This document shows positions 1-11,460 of a stretch of 64,000 bases of DNA, piece by piece; within the stretch, counting starts at the first letter, position 1; each line of letters opens with the position of its first letter. The notes under the pieces were generated by a model that did not search any database, was not told the DNA's origin, and saw only the letters and a list, made by a program, of their open reading frames with translations. The DNA lies in contig NBBA01000010.1 of the NCBI GenBank assembly GCA_002794785.1, forward strand, positions 1,674,001 to 1,738,000, written 5' to 3'. This DNA comes from Coniferiporia sulphurascens (lineage: Eukaryota > Basidiomycota > Agaricomycetes > Hymenochaetales > Hymenochaetaceae). A program made the position numbers and the translations under genes.

Positions 1-1
1 C

Positions 2-2574
2 TTTGTTGGGAAGAAGGACACTAGCCTCCGCGGATGTCAAGATTACCGAGCTCTTAATGAGGGAACTATTAAAAATGCGTACCTGTTACCCCTGATCAGC
101 GATCTAATGGACAAACTCAAAGGAGCCAAGTACTTTATGAAACTTGACCTCCACTTGGGCTACAATAACATTCGGATAAAAGATGGCGATCAATGGAAAG
201 CCACTTTTAAAACCCCTTGTGGACTATTTGAGCCAACTGTCATGTTTTTCGGCTTATGCAACTTGCCAGCCACATTCCAAGCCTTCATGGATGACACTTT
301 CTGTTTCGTAATTCTCGAAGATGGAACCCTGATCTACATGGATGATGCACTCATTCCGGCTAGCTCGATGGAAGAGCTCTACCAACAAACATGTCGAGTC
401 CTCGATCTATGTGTGGCTAATGATCTCTACTGCAAACCGGAAAAATGTTTATTTGGTGTTCAACACATTGAATTCCTGGGAATGATCATTACCCCGGATA
501 ATATCTACATGGATCCTGTTAAACTCGCCGGCATTGCTGATTGGCCCACCCTGTGTACCGTCAAACAGCTTTGAAGCTTTATGGGATTCTGCAACTATTA
601 CAGACAATTCATCCCTAGCTTCTCGGATATTGTATACCCGCTTAATGAGCTTACTCGCACAAATGAGCCATGGAAATGGACACCTGACCAAGACCAAGCA
701 TTTACTACACTGAAAACACTTTTTCTTGACAAACTGGCCTTACTTGTACCCAATCCCACCAAACTGTTTATTCTTGAAACAGATGCATCTAAGGTTGCAT
801 CCGGCGCCACCCTTTACCAGTCCAACTCAAACGGCGACTTACAACCATGCAGATATATTTCTGAGACATTCAGTCCTGCCCAGCAGCGCTATGAAGTATA
901 TGACAGAGAACTTCTTGGCATTATACATGGCCTCAAAGCATGGTGCCACTACCTCCTTGGTAACCCGCATACCACCACGATCTGTTCAACTGTGTAATCA
1001 CCCATCGTCTGGGAAAGTCTGTCCCTGGCGCTGATGCACTATCTAGGTGCCCAGATCATGGCGAAGAACCACTAGAAGAACATATTATGCTACCAGAGAC
1101 ACTATTCATCAGGACAATCAACATTGATCTCCAGAACCGCATCCAGGAAGCACAGGAAGGGGATTCATTTGCGAAAATGATCCAAGACACACAGACCCTG
1201 AAAATTCCGTCCCCTTTCCGCTTCTCTCTTGATGATTGGACCATAGATTCCAGTCTCCTCCGATATCAGAAATGCGTCTATGTACCAGATGATGTGGATA
1301 TCAAACAGATAATCCTGCAAATGTTCCACGATCTTCCGTCCTTCGGCCACCCAGGGGTATTCAAAACCTCTCAATTAGTGTGACAACACTATTGGTGGCC
1401 TGGTTTAACTGTATTCATGGGAAACTATGTCAAAGGATGCATGGTGTGTCAACAGATGAAAATCAATATGCACCCAACTAAGCCGCCTCTTCTCCCAATA
1501 CCTGCAGATGCATCCATGCTCCCGTTCCAATCGGTATCCATGGATTTCATCACGGATCTACCCGCATCAAATGGATATGACTCAATCATGGTCATGGTTG
1601 ACCATGACACTTCTAAAGGAATAGTCCTTATCCCTTGCAATAAGATGATTGATGCCCTCGGAACAGCAAAGTGTTACCATGATAATGTCTATTGGCATTT
1701 CGGACTCCCCAAACACATTATCTCTGACCATGGCCCACAATTCGCATCACAGGTGTTCCAAACCCTGTGCAAATGCCTTGGAATTAAGTCAAAACTGTCA
1801 ACAGCATATCACCCTCAAACGGATGGACAAACTGAACGCACCAATCAAGAAGTAGAGGCTTATCTGTGCATTTATTGCGGCACATCGCCTCATTCTTGGG
1901 CTGACTCACTCACGGACCTGGAATTCTCACACAATATCCAGACCCATTCAGTTACCAAGACATCGCCGTTCACCATCATGCTTGGGTACAACCCTATACC
2001 CATTCCCTCGGTGATAGAAGATACTGATCTCCTGTCTCTCTCACAACGCTTGCAACTTCTTACATCAATCAGAAAAGAAGTGCTTGCCACCCATGACCTC
2101 ACCCACGCCCATATGGCATGTTTCGGTGCATGAGGCTTCAAACCATTCAAACTTGGCAACAAGGTTTGGTTAGAAGCCACCAATTTGCATTTTCCCAACT
2201 GCTCCCGCAAATTATCGCCTAAACGGGAGGGACCATTTCCCATAATTCAGGTACTATCACCCCTAAATTACCGCCTAAAGCTGCCAGAAGCATGGCATAT
2301 CCACCCTGTTTTCCACGCCTCGCTTCTTTCGGCTTATGCAGAAACCAAGGCACATGGACCCCCATTCAGTCAACCGCCACCTGACCTGATCAAAGACCAA
2401 CAGGAATACGAGATCGAGGCCATTGTCTCCCACAAAGGCGCTGGAAACAGATGGCATTTCCTAGTCAAATGGACCGGCTATCCCTCTTCCGAAAACCAAT
2501 GGCTAGCCGAAAAAGACCTTTCACATGCTTCTGACATCTTAGAAATGTACAAAAACCTCAAAAAAATCACCTAA
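2..2574 (+). pseudogene. Ty3/gypsy pol, 3' part: RT, RNase H, integrase, chromodomain (decayed)
   Basis: The polyprotein would copy the element RNA and integrate the cDNA. The RT runs from the window edge to about 550, with the FGLCN-type motif near 250 and the YMDD catalytic box near 336. RNase H follows to about 1000. The integrase zinc-binding and core domains span about 1087-2130, and a chromodomain with the VKWTGYPSSENQW motif lies at about 2410-2570. The reading frame is broken by TGA stops at 572, 1381 and 2131. Compared with copy 2, about 85 bp are missing after GATCTG near 989, which shifts the frame. The stops at 572 and 1381 are also present in copy 2. The chromodomain is expected to target integration to chromatin marks. 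The product cannot be functional as it stands. Confidence 0.93.
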
Positions 2575-2600
2575 CTTTCTTCATTTGCTTCACCCTTCAT

Positions 2601-3909
2601 ATGATCACCGCCCACATCACCCACCACAACCACCTCTGGTATCTTGCCATTGTCATCCCCGGAGGTATCATCATCCTCATCTACACCATCAACCTCGTCA
2701 ACCATACTCGACCCACACCACCAGTCTCCCACCTCCGATTCCCTACCATTGCCAGCCGCTGTCCTGTATCCCCTCTGCTTCCTCTTCAAACTCCTCAACC
2801 ATACATCTACCACAGGAATTTCCTACCTCGACTGACCATTCCAACACGACAGGACGTCCTCGCGCAACTCCAACGTACCTTCCCCCAGGACTTTCCCACC
2901 ACCTCACACGTCTCCCATGTCGAGATCAACCCGGACAGACCCATCTACGAGATCCGTCCACTCGAAGTACCCCCCACCGAACTCCTCCTTACACTTGCTG
3001 ACATCCACACCCGAGCAGTTCGCAACCATGAACTCCTCCAACAACAACGGGACAGACTCGGAATACCATCGCTGACACCAGCATGCTACTCGGAGGTGCT
3101 ACCCCCAGCCCCACTGCCCACTTATCAGGCTGCCGCCTCGGACCATCCTCCAGCATATCCTGGGGGCCCTGGACCTGGACATGGATGTCAACCATCTCCT
3201 CTCCACACACCCAAGAGCCTCCCAAGTCAACTGGATGCGCCAATGCCTGCACACGGTGGAGGACATGCAGCGCCTGGCATGGCATGCCCAGGAACTAACA
3301 GAGATGCTTGAGTCTCGCTTGGGTAATCTAGTCGACGATCTCCGCCTCTTACGCAACACGGACTATGAATTGCTTGAGGAGGAGGACATTCATATGGTAC
3401 TTGTTCCACTTCACCCCCAAGCTCACCTCTACTGACCAGCTCCGCCTCCTCCACTCGTCCCGACCACACCTCCCACACCTGTCATCACTCGTCACAACTC
3501 ATCCACCCAGACACAAGGGAACCCCGTCCAGATCCAACCACTGTTGCAATCATTGTCCTCATCATCCTCGGTTATGCACTGCTCTGCTTGTCTGTCAACG
3601 GCTCACCTCGCCACCTACTGCACTCAGTACATCTGCCTATGGTGCAATGAGGCCGCGCCTGGCCACCCACCCGGCAACTGCCCTCAGCATGGTCGTCAAT
3701 CGCAGTCACCCCCACCGCCCACACCAGCCTCCACCCCAGACGAAAATCAACTGCCACCACCCACTACATCAAACAGCAGAAGACACTTGGTACGTCTCTC
3801 AAACCTGGGTGCCCGCATTCTCCTCCAGTCATACATGGATGACATCATGGCCGGAATCAACCTCGACAATGTGGATATGGGGTCCAACAATGACGACCAC
3901 TCCAACTAG
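2601..3909 (+). pseudogene. Third ORF of the chromovirus, downstream of pol: membrane segment plus two CCHC knuckles
   Basis: This separate ORF starts 26 bases after pol ends. Near its N-terminus is one hydrophobic stretch (core WYLAIVIPGGIIILIY) that looks like a membrane anchor. A proline-rich part follows, then a helical part (motif WHAQEL, about 3270-3300). The C-terminal half has two zinc knuckles, C-x2-C-x4-H-x4-C and C-x2-C-x6-H-x4-C, at about 3574-3690. A frameshift between about 3020 and 3120 and a TGA at 3433 break it; copy 2 reads arginine at that TGA. The protein would be about 430 residues. Knuckles are usual for Gag, but this position is where some elements carry env. I do not recognise the family. 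Conservation between two diverged copies argues that it was a real gene. Confidence 0.75.
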
Positions 3910-4390
3910 GAGTCTCTAGTCCACAACGACAGAAAACTAGCGTGTGTCCGCAATGACCCTAAACTACTACTCCCGGGTACGACCTTAAACTGCCTACTAG
4001 TGCATTTTCTACTTCTTTCTTTTACGCCCACTTCCCTGCTTGTTATTGTCCTTGTTGGCAGCTTGCCTTTCCCTTATTGTTTATTGGCCTTCACTTGGCT
4101 GCTATAGGCACCTATGACTCGCAATCCGGATTAGGGATTCTTTTTGCATCTTTTTTCTGCTTTTTCACCGTCTTCGGACATCATACCATTAATTTTGGTG
4201 AAAGACCTGGATTAGGTACCAAAGGGCGCAGTAACAGACCCTGCGGTGACCCTAGCATTACACTTAAAGACCTGCTAGGCCGGCATCTTGATACACCTGG
4301 ATTTTTCTTTATTTTCCCTTTTTGTGACTCACTTCCTCTTCTATTCTTTTTTTTGTTTTATTTTGACAATTTGGTGACTTGTTGATCCTA
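3910..4390 (+). other. 3' noncoding region of chromovirus copy 1
   Basis: No credible ORF is present. Copy 2 carries an alignable segment (41490-42417, minus strand), including the stretch around GCTTGTTATTGTCCTTGTTG. The site where a solo LTR2 sits in copy 2 is empty here, near GTCCGCAATGACC (about 3945). Confidence 0.7.
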
Positions 4391-4402
4391 AATGGGAGGC
4401 AA
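4391..4402 (+). promoter_or_regulatory. Polypurine tract of copy 1
   Basis: AATGGGAGGCAA lies directly before the TGTTAC start of the 3' LTR. It is mostly purine and sits where plus-strand priming occurs in LTR retrotransposons. Copy 2 has the matching GGGAGGCAA next to its LTR at 41490. Confidence 0.75.
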
Positions 4403-5528
4403 TGTTACAATTTTCCTTACTTTCTCCTTATTGTGCTGACTCACTTCCTATTCGTCATCACCAGTCAGCACAACTCCCCCATTTCTCTTCCTTACTCATC
4501 CTTATTCACCTTACACCATAAGATGCCATGATGATGCCATACTGCATCACCATGACATGCTTTGCTTACTGATACCATCAGATGTATTACCAAGACATTC
4601 CTTGGGTTTCCATGACCTTCCATAGCCATGTAAACACACCTAACCAAGTCACTACAGTAGTAAACACATAGAGTAGCATATAAGCATGTAATGTTGGTAG
4701 CACAAGTCCTAAGCTTGTGCTCTTTGTTCATACAAGCCCATTATATGCACCTCAGTGCCATCAGTGTGCTCTACCTCATCTTCTGGCACTTCATTGTAAC
4801 CCGACTCCTCTAAGAAGACACCATGTACCTTCTCGATGATCAGGAAGCCCCGTTGCCGATCACCCTGCCTTATGACATCTAGGAAGCCCCGTGTTACAAT
4901 TTTCCTTTACTTTTCCCTTATTGCGCTGACTCACTTCCTCTTTGTCATCATCAGTCAGCGCAACTCCCCCATTTCTCTGCCTTACTCATTCCTTATTTGC
5001 CTTGCGCCATAAGACGCCATGATGACGCCTTATTGCACCATCATGACATGCTTTGCTTACTGATCACCGTACTTGTATTACCAAGGCCTTCCTTGAGTTT
5101 CCATGACCTTCCATAGTCTGGTAAACATACCTAACCAAGTCGCTACAGTAGCAAACACATAGACTAGCATATAAGCATGTAACTCCAGTAGCACAAGCCC
5201 TAAGCTTGTGCTCTTTGTTCATACAAGCCCATTATCTGCTGCCACCAGTCTACTGTGTGCCATAGTGCCAATAGTCGCCTCATCATAACCCGACTCGCTA
5301 CAGAAGCCCACCTCGTCCACATCGCCGATCAGGAAGTCCCTCTCACCAATCACCTTCGACTTACAACATCTAGGAAGCCCCATTGCCGTAACTACCCACC
5401 CCAACGATCAGGAAGCACCGACGTCAATCACCGTGTAACCGTTGAGCTTAACACCCCGTTGCCATATCATCAGTCTTGACAATCAGGAAGCCCTGACGTC
5501 AATCACCATGTAACCGTTGAGCTTAACA
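4403..5528 (+). repeat. LTR1-A, 3' LTR of chromovirus copy 1, split by LTR1-B
   Basis: The LTR begins TGTTACAATTTTCC and ends GAGCTTAACA, so it has TG...CA ends. Its two parts (4403-4891 and 5459-5528) add up to 559 bp once LTR1-B and one copy of the 5-bp duplication CCCCG are removed. It contains the family landmarks: an inverted repeat near the start, a GCATATAAGCATG TATA-like box, and the GCACAAG...CTTGTGC hairpin. It follows the polypurine tract directly, which sets the strand of the whole family. Confidence 0.93.
4892..5453 (+). repeat. Solo LTR1-B nested in LTR1-A
   Basis: A complete 562-bp LTR of the same family, with TGTTAC and TTAACA ends. It is flanked by perfect 5-bp duplications CCCCG (4887-4891 and 5454-5458). 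It inserted into the end of LTR1-A, in the same orientation. Confidence 0.95.
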
Positions 5529-8485
5529 GCCACAAACTTTGGAAACACGAAAATATGGCCTGTGTATATGCAGTTTGGAAATCAATCCAAGTATGAGCAG
5601 AGCAGGCCAGGGTCAAGAAGTATGCACCACATTGGACACATACCATCGGTCAGTCAACAAAATTGATATTTAGACCTTTCCAATGAGTGACATGCCACAG
5701 TTACCTAGTGACTTCCAGGATTTTGTACAGAAACACATGAACGGCTCTAAGGCGCCAGCACAGTTACTAACACACATGCGACATGAGCTTATGCATGCCA
5801 TATGGAAAGTAATCTTAGATGATGAATTCCTACATGCTTGGCAATATGGTGTCATTGTCGATTGTGGAGATGGCATTAGATGGTGGATTTACCCCTGTAT
5901 TTTCACCTATTTGGCAGACTACCTGGAAAAGTGAGCAGATACAATATATGTTCTGGTGCAAACAATAGTACTAACCTCTCCATTCTGCGAGGGTTCTACT
6001 TGCAACAATTAAAAGTCTAGGAAAACACCCTTGTCCACAATGTTTGGTGCTGGCTTTGTCTATTGTTGACTTAGCAAAAGTGTCAGACTACAGGATTCGA
6101 ATTAGACAGAAGAGAGTAGACGACCACTCATGACAAGGGAAAGTGGAAATTGCAAGGGGCTTATTATTCAAACAAAGAAAGTCAATAACAAACACCATGC
6201 TGCAGAAATTAATGGATGAGCAATCAATAACACCTGTAGAGGTAAATAAGATATCCTACTTGCACTCACATACCTCAGTTAATCCCACCATATTTCAACC
6301 TTAGAATGCATTCTCCTCGTGACTTTCACAGTTCGGATTTGACTTTCACTCCATGCTGGTTGTGGACATCTTGCATGAATGGGAGATCGGAGTCTGGCAC
6401 CAGATATTTACCCATCTAGTTCGCATTTTGGACTCATATAGATCAGATAAAGTTGATGAGCTCAATAGACAGTTAGTCATTTTAACTCCACAAAGTACTT
6501 GTGATACTTATCTTTGCAGCACATGAGCCATGCCTTCATTCGGTCAGGTGATCTGGTCCTATAAGGGGAACATATCTGAAATGAAGCAAATGACAGTGTA
6601 TGGCTTTGAGGACCTTCTTCAGGTTAGTCTACATATTGTGATAAGATTACAAGGCCTCACCATGCATAGTGTGCACTTCCCATATTTGAAGGGTTACTTC
6701 CGGAATTGCATGACAGTATAGTTAGAAACCTCATATATCTTGCGGCTACCATGCACATGTTAGCCAAACTTCGATTGCATATGGATGTGACTGTTGCATC
6801 TCTACATGTACTGACGAGGACTTTTGCTGATGCCCTTCGTAAATTCAAGACCTTCACTTGCTCTGTACATGCAATGATTGAGCTTGCGCAGGAATCTCAA
6901 TGGCACATACGAAGGGCTGTCAATCTGCAAAGAAACAGTGCCAGAGATCAGGACATTATATGATCAGCCACAATGAAGGACTTCAATATTTGCACATCTA
7001 AAATTCATGCTTTAGGAGATTATGCACTGCATGTGCTGTGGTTTGGTACAACAGATTCATATTCCACCACCCTAGTCTGTCTCTTTTTCTCTGTGACTCA
7101 TTTGGAAAATAATCATGATGTTCTCTAGGGCGAAGTGGCGCACCATTGATCTAAAGAAAATTATAAGTGAACAAACAAAGTCGACTATATAAAACAACTC
7201 ACAGAGGTGGAATGTTGTCAGAATAATATCGCCAAGATAGCCGATAGGATTGACGAGGTACTGCATCTGCAAGGCGGTGAAGACGAAGATGAGGAAGAGA
7301 AAATCGACCCCAATGTTTGATACACCATTTGTAAACAGGGCTTCCCTTTCAATCTACATATTTGGCTTTGGGAGCACCATCTCAACCCCATGATAAAAGT
7401 TAGTTTTTGTCTTAATGCCTCAAAGAGTGGTTCATGTATGTGCGCCTTTCAGGGATTCTATGACAATCTTGTCGATCATTTCCTTTTACGTCTCAAAGGA
7501 TTAGACTTCGATGACGAAGTGCAGTTCTCGGCAGACAAGTGGGCAACCATTTCTATAAAAGACAATCAGTTGTATGAGCTTCCGCAGTTGACACTAAATT
7601 ACACCACCTATGACCTACACTGCCAGAGTGAAGTCATTGGGCCCAAAAAGGTGAAATCTGATGTGATGGTTTTGTCTCGAGACTCAGATGAGAGACAATG
7701 ACACCTATTGCCGTTTTGGTATGCCTGTGTGATAGGCATATATTACGCACTGGTCTTGGTGCAGGGCAACCCTCTTCCCCAAAAGATTGAGTTTTTGTGG
7801 ATTAGGTGGTTAGGCCGTGATTCCATGACTCATTTCGGAGATGCAGCCTGCAGGCTGGAGTGCATTCACTTCATCACAGAGGATGATGGTTCCCCGCCAC
7901 TAGGTTTTATTGACCCCACTGCCATCATCCGAGCAGCTCATCTGATACCAGCATTTTTACATGGACAGACAAGGAGCCTGATGGAGCCTTCCTGGCTAGC
8001 TTGTGTTAAAGAGCCTGACTCTGTTGATGATTGGGAATCATTTCACATTAACAAGTTTGTGTACCTAATTTTACACTGCACTGTACTTACCTGCAGTTTG
8101 TCTGCCCAGATTTGCTGACCATGACATTTTCATGCACCACTGAGGTGGGGGCGTTGGCCACACGATGAAGTTCAACTCGAAGACTGTGAATGCCGCCCCT
8201 GGAAATATATTCTCCTCCATTGGTGAAGAGATCGAGGTGGATGATGCAAACGTAGAACATACTGACGTCCCAGAAGACCCACAGACCATCGATAGCGCCC
8301 TCCTAAATGTTGAGGAGGCCATTGATACCACACTCCTGGAGGTTGAGGAGAAGGTGGCCGACAACGTTCCTGTAGATGGCGAAAGCGATCTTGACGAGCG
8401 CAATCTTGACCATGGCGATTTTGACGATGGAGACTTTGATGACGGCAACAGCAGGCTCAGTGACAACGGAGGCGAATTAGATTAG
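5529..8485 (+). pseudogene. Plavaka-type (CMC superfamily) DNA transposase, 5'-truncated and decayed
   Basis: This is the C-terminal part of a Plavaka transposase, a DDE-type cut-and-paste enzyme common in Agaricomycetes. Family-like blocks run in order: FGNTKIWPVYMQFGNQSKY at about 5530-5590, GDGIRWWIYPCIFTYLADY near 5866-5925, HPCPQCLV after an intron (GTGAGC at 5931 to about 5990), VVDILHEWEIGVW near 6360-6400, NISEMKQM and FEDLLQ near 6570-6630, AKLRLHMDVT near 6765, FGTTDSYST near 7042, and a C-terminal block about 7700-8080. The last 100 residues (from 8165) are strongly acidic. Frame changes and stops are scattered throughout, for example the TGA at 7699. The N-terminus was cut off when the chromovirus inserted at 5528. 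The family call rests on remembered motifs, not on a search. Confidence 0.8.
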
Positions 8486-9250
8486 CTATGTTGCACAGTG
8501 TTTAGTATTTCCTTTTAGTTCCATCTCCAATGTTTACTTTGGTCAAGTAAAACCTACCATAGTTATTTATTTTTCTGACCTTATCTATGTGAGGACAAAG
8601 CAGAACTTCATTAAAGTAGTATTTATTTATTACATTGGAATTATTACACAGCAGGGGGTGGTGGTGGTACAAGGAAGAGCCAGGAAGGCTTTCCCAATTG
8701 GGAGGCGGCAATAGTTGTAGGGCGATCGCACGGGTGGTGTGGGATCGACATGGGTGGCTATGGGTGTTTCGCTAATTATTAGTGTTCCCACGTCCAATGT
8801 GCCCTACATATTGGGCCCTCCCAATTTTGGAACACCTTCCTGACTCTTCCTCTTACCGCCACCATCCCCCCTGTTGCCCACAGACAGTCAATGTCAAGTT
8901 TTTTCTTCTTGATTGTAAGCTTTGATATTTGCCAACATGTAATAGACTTTTATCTTGTATTATATTTTGCGTTCCAAATAATTACAACTTTATTAGAGAG
9001 TGTATAAGCTACTTTGTACTACTGAGTATCTCTTTGTCTTACTCAGATGAGAGTTTTGCTGGCCCAAGACTCATGCGAAGGGCTTGAAGTTCAGACAGCC
9101 CTGTATTGACTTGGGACTGAGCTATTGAATTTGCTGTAAATATTAGATGACCAAATATGTCCATCAGTGTCTCGAAGATGCTGATGTAGTTCACCATTCG
9201 TTGTCTAACCACACTCTATACTACCAGATGCCAAAAAGGAGTTGAGGCGA
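8486..9250. other. Region between Plavaka relic and Spt5-like gene
   Basis: No credible coding sequence is visible. The first few hundred bases may hold the outer end of the Plavaka element and the rest the promoter of the Spt5-like gene. I could not define an inverted repeat here, because the other end of the Plavaka element lies outside the window. Confidence 0.4.
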
Positions 9251-9652
9251 TATGGACATTTGGGCATTACTGGACCTCAAGGCTGTGGTATCGTCTGATA
9301 ATGAAAGTTCAACAGATGGGGAGGACAAAAGTGAGTTATGTCAATGATCTATTGTCAGGATGGCTTTTATCTGATTCATTCGTCTTTGTCTTCAATGACA
9401 TGAAGAGGAGGCTTTCATTGACAATAGACCTCAAGACAAGGATGAGGAGTATCCTGCCACCATCTCCCACCTAGTGGGGGCGATTGCAGGCTCATCTCAA
9501 AATCGTCCTCCAGCAGAGGACTTCGATGCTGAAAGTCTCATGAAGAGGCTACAGGAGCGCAGCCAGCGAGCTTGTGAGCGTTTGCACTCGCAAGGGCATA
9601 ACAGAGGCACTCATGGTAATTTGTCTGCTGAAGCAAATGCTCAACTGCAGAT

Positions 9653-9660
9653 GTGGATGA
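9653..9660. other. Left 8-bp target-site duplication of the KDZ element
   Basis: GTGGATGA here is repeated exactly at 29499-29506, immediately outside the two inverted repeats. Eight-base duplications are typical for KDZ/Zisupton-type and hAT elements. Joining the flanks at this site gives a continuous VDDT-encoding stretch. Confidence 0.92.
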
Positions 9661-9910
9661 CACCTCAGGCTACCCTTTAACAGACCCCTATTAGATGAAA
9701 CTCACCATATGTATAGTTTGACCTAGTAGGGTGTCTTTTGTGAGTGTGCTACACAAGAGTGTGTGGGCACAGCAGGTCTGGGCACACACAGAGCACAGCC
9801 GCTTTCTTTCCAAATTGAGACCATTGTGTGGGCACATTTGGTGCATGTGTGTACACAAAAGTAGTGACTTGTCACTGATTGTCAGGGGGTCTTTTTGTGT
9901 GTACACACAC
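9661..9910 (+). repeat. Left terminal inverted repeat of the KDZ element
   Basis: The first 112 bp are identical to the reverse complement of the right end; the next roughly 140 bp match with scattered differences. It starts CACCTCAGGCTACCC and includes GTGTGGGCACA and GTGTGTACACA motifs that recur in the inner arrays. Confidence 0.92.
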
Positions 9911-10499
9911 CCTATTGTCCCTGTTTTTCCTTTACCATCAGCAGTGCACCTGTGTGTTAATCCCTGTAGTTTATCAGGGTCCAGGTCCAGTATATGGTTA
10001 TATGCTTCCTTGCAGTTCACCCTCTTCTATAAATCTTTCACCACCCCACCACCACTTGACTCACTACCTAGTACTGGACTTCTTTCATCCCTATCTGCTG
10101 TGAATTTCCTCTCACTAGCATGTTTATCTTTCTCAACTTTGATAGTATCAAGGACACATTCATTCTATTTTAAGGCATGCCTAACCTTACTAGACTATGG
10201 AGAAATAGCCCATAAGAGGCCCAAGAACTGATTGGTGCAACAGACTGCTTATCCTAAAATAGAATGGATCCATCCAATGCTTCAACAATGGCTTATAGCC
10301 AGGGAGTTTTCCCTGGGAGGCCCACACTGGAAGGCAATCCAACTCAAAGTAGTCAATCCTGTTGGACCAATATTTGTAGTATAGTAACAGTATGCATGCA
10401 AAAATACAGGCCTACTACACAAAGTGGGAACATGTCAATGCAAAGATATCTCAGTCTGAGCTCACACAGCTGAGTGGCCTTGGAATGTGGGTGCAATAG

Positions 10500-10735
10500 T
10501 GTGACTGGTGTGCCTACACAGATAGTAATGGGCTCACACATTATTAACTGTGTGCCCAGTGTGCCTACACATACACAAGTGGGCCTACACAGACCATAGA
10601 CTGTGTGGGCACGTACAGTGGCAAGCCTACACAGACCATAGATTGTGTGGGCACACACAGATGTGGGCCTACACAGACCATAGATTGTGCAGGCACATAC
10701 AGAGGTGGGCCTACACATTGCCAAGGCAATACAAG
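10500..10735. repeat. Left subterminal repeat array of the KDZ element
   Basis: Four to five imperfect units of about 38-43 bp, each pairing a GGGCCTACACAGACC half with a TGTGTGGGCACA half. The right end has a matching array in mirror orientation (28180-28470). Such arrays inside transposon ends often bind the transposase; that role is inferred here. Confidence 0.8.
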
Positions 10736-11133
10736 TGGTCATTGATAAACAGAATAGTGCAGGTGACATTGATCTGGTGAGTTTGGGAAAGCAGCAATTG
10801 ATGATGACACAGGACAAATCAGATTTGCTCAATCAGCCACAGGCATTTTTTGCAACATGGACACCTCCAGCCAAAGGACAAGTCACACAATCACTCAACG
10901 CTAGGGCAGAGTTCAAACAAATACTAAATATTTCAAACTTGCCCGACTTCATTCACTTCAAAGTAAAGCAATTCACAGGGCTAGATCCACATCGCCCACC
11001 TATTATGAACTTTCTAGATTGTAGAGAAGAACAGTTAGACATATATATACAGAATTTACAGTACCCACGCAGTCACTATGGTATGGGGGTTTGTAACTAC
11101 ACAGTTTCGAAGGAAGGACAAGTTGTTCATTGA
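10736..11133 (+). other. Unassigned small ORF beside the left array
   Basis: An open frame of about 148 codons begins inside the repeat array (10687) and continues through non-repeated DNA. The non-repetitive part has a protein-like composition (for example LPDFIHFKVKQFTGLD), but I recognise no family and see no splice-supported extension. It may be a relic exon or chance. Confidence 0.25.
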
Positions 11134-11159
11134 AAGATAAAGAAAGTATGATTTAAAAA

Positions 11160-11460
11160 AATGGCCTGGACAATTAGAAAATGAACGACTATGCAACTAG
11201 GAAATTAACGATGAGCGATTAGAAATGAGTGTGACACTAGAAAATGGGCAAGCACGCCCAATTACTGAGAAAGCAAGCCAGCAGGCGATTAGAAAATAAG
11301 CAGACATGCAATTAGAAAATAAGCAAGCATGCAATTAGAAAATAAGCAAGCATGCAATTAGAAAATAAGCAAGCACTAGAAAACGAACAAGTGCGCGATT
11401 AGAGAATGGGCAAGTGTGTGATTAGAAAGTAAGAAAACGTGTGATAAGAAAATTACATCA
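11160..11460. repeat. Tandem array of about 24-bp units (GCAATTAGAAAATAAGCAA)
   Basis: At least eight units related to GCAATTAGAAAATAAGCAAGC follow one another. Three are nearly identical at about 11290-11365 and the units become more divergent towards both sides. It lies between the left array and the transposase gene, with no counterpart that I could see at the right end. Confidence 0.85.

Larger units (their letters stand above)
2..5528 (+). mobile_element. Ty3/gypsy chromovirus, copy 1 (5' part outside window)
   Basis: This is the 3' two thirds of an LTR retrotransposon that enters the window inside its reverse transcriptase. The order seen is RT, RNase H, integrase, chromodomain, a separate downstream ORF, about 490 bp of noncoding DNA, a purine-rich tract and the 3' LTR. 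The order RT-RNase H-integrase and the C-terminal chromodomain place it in the Ty3/gypsy chromoviruses. The 3' LTR ends at 5528 and Plavaka transposase coding sequence follows without a gap, so the element was inserted into that gene; the right-hand target duplication would be GCCAC (5529-5533) and its partner lies outside the window. Stops and a frameshift show that it is dead. Confidence 0.93.
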
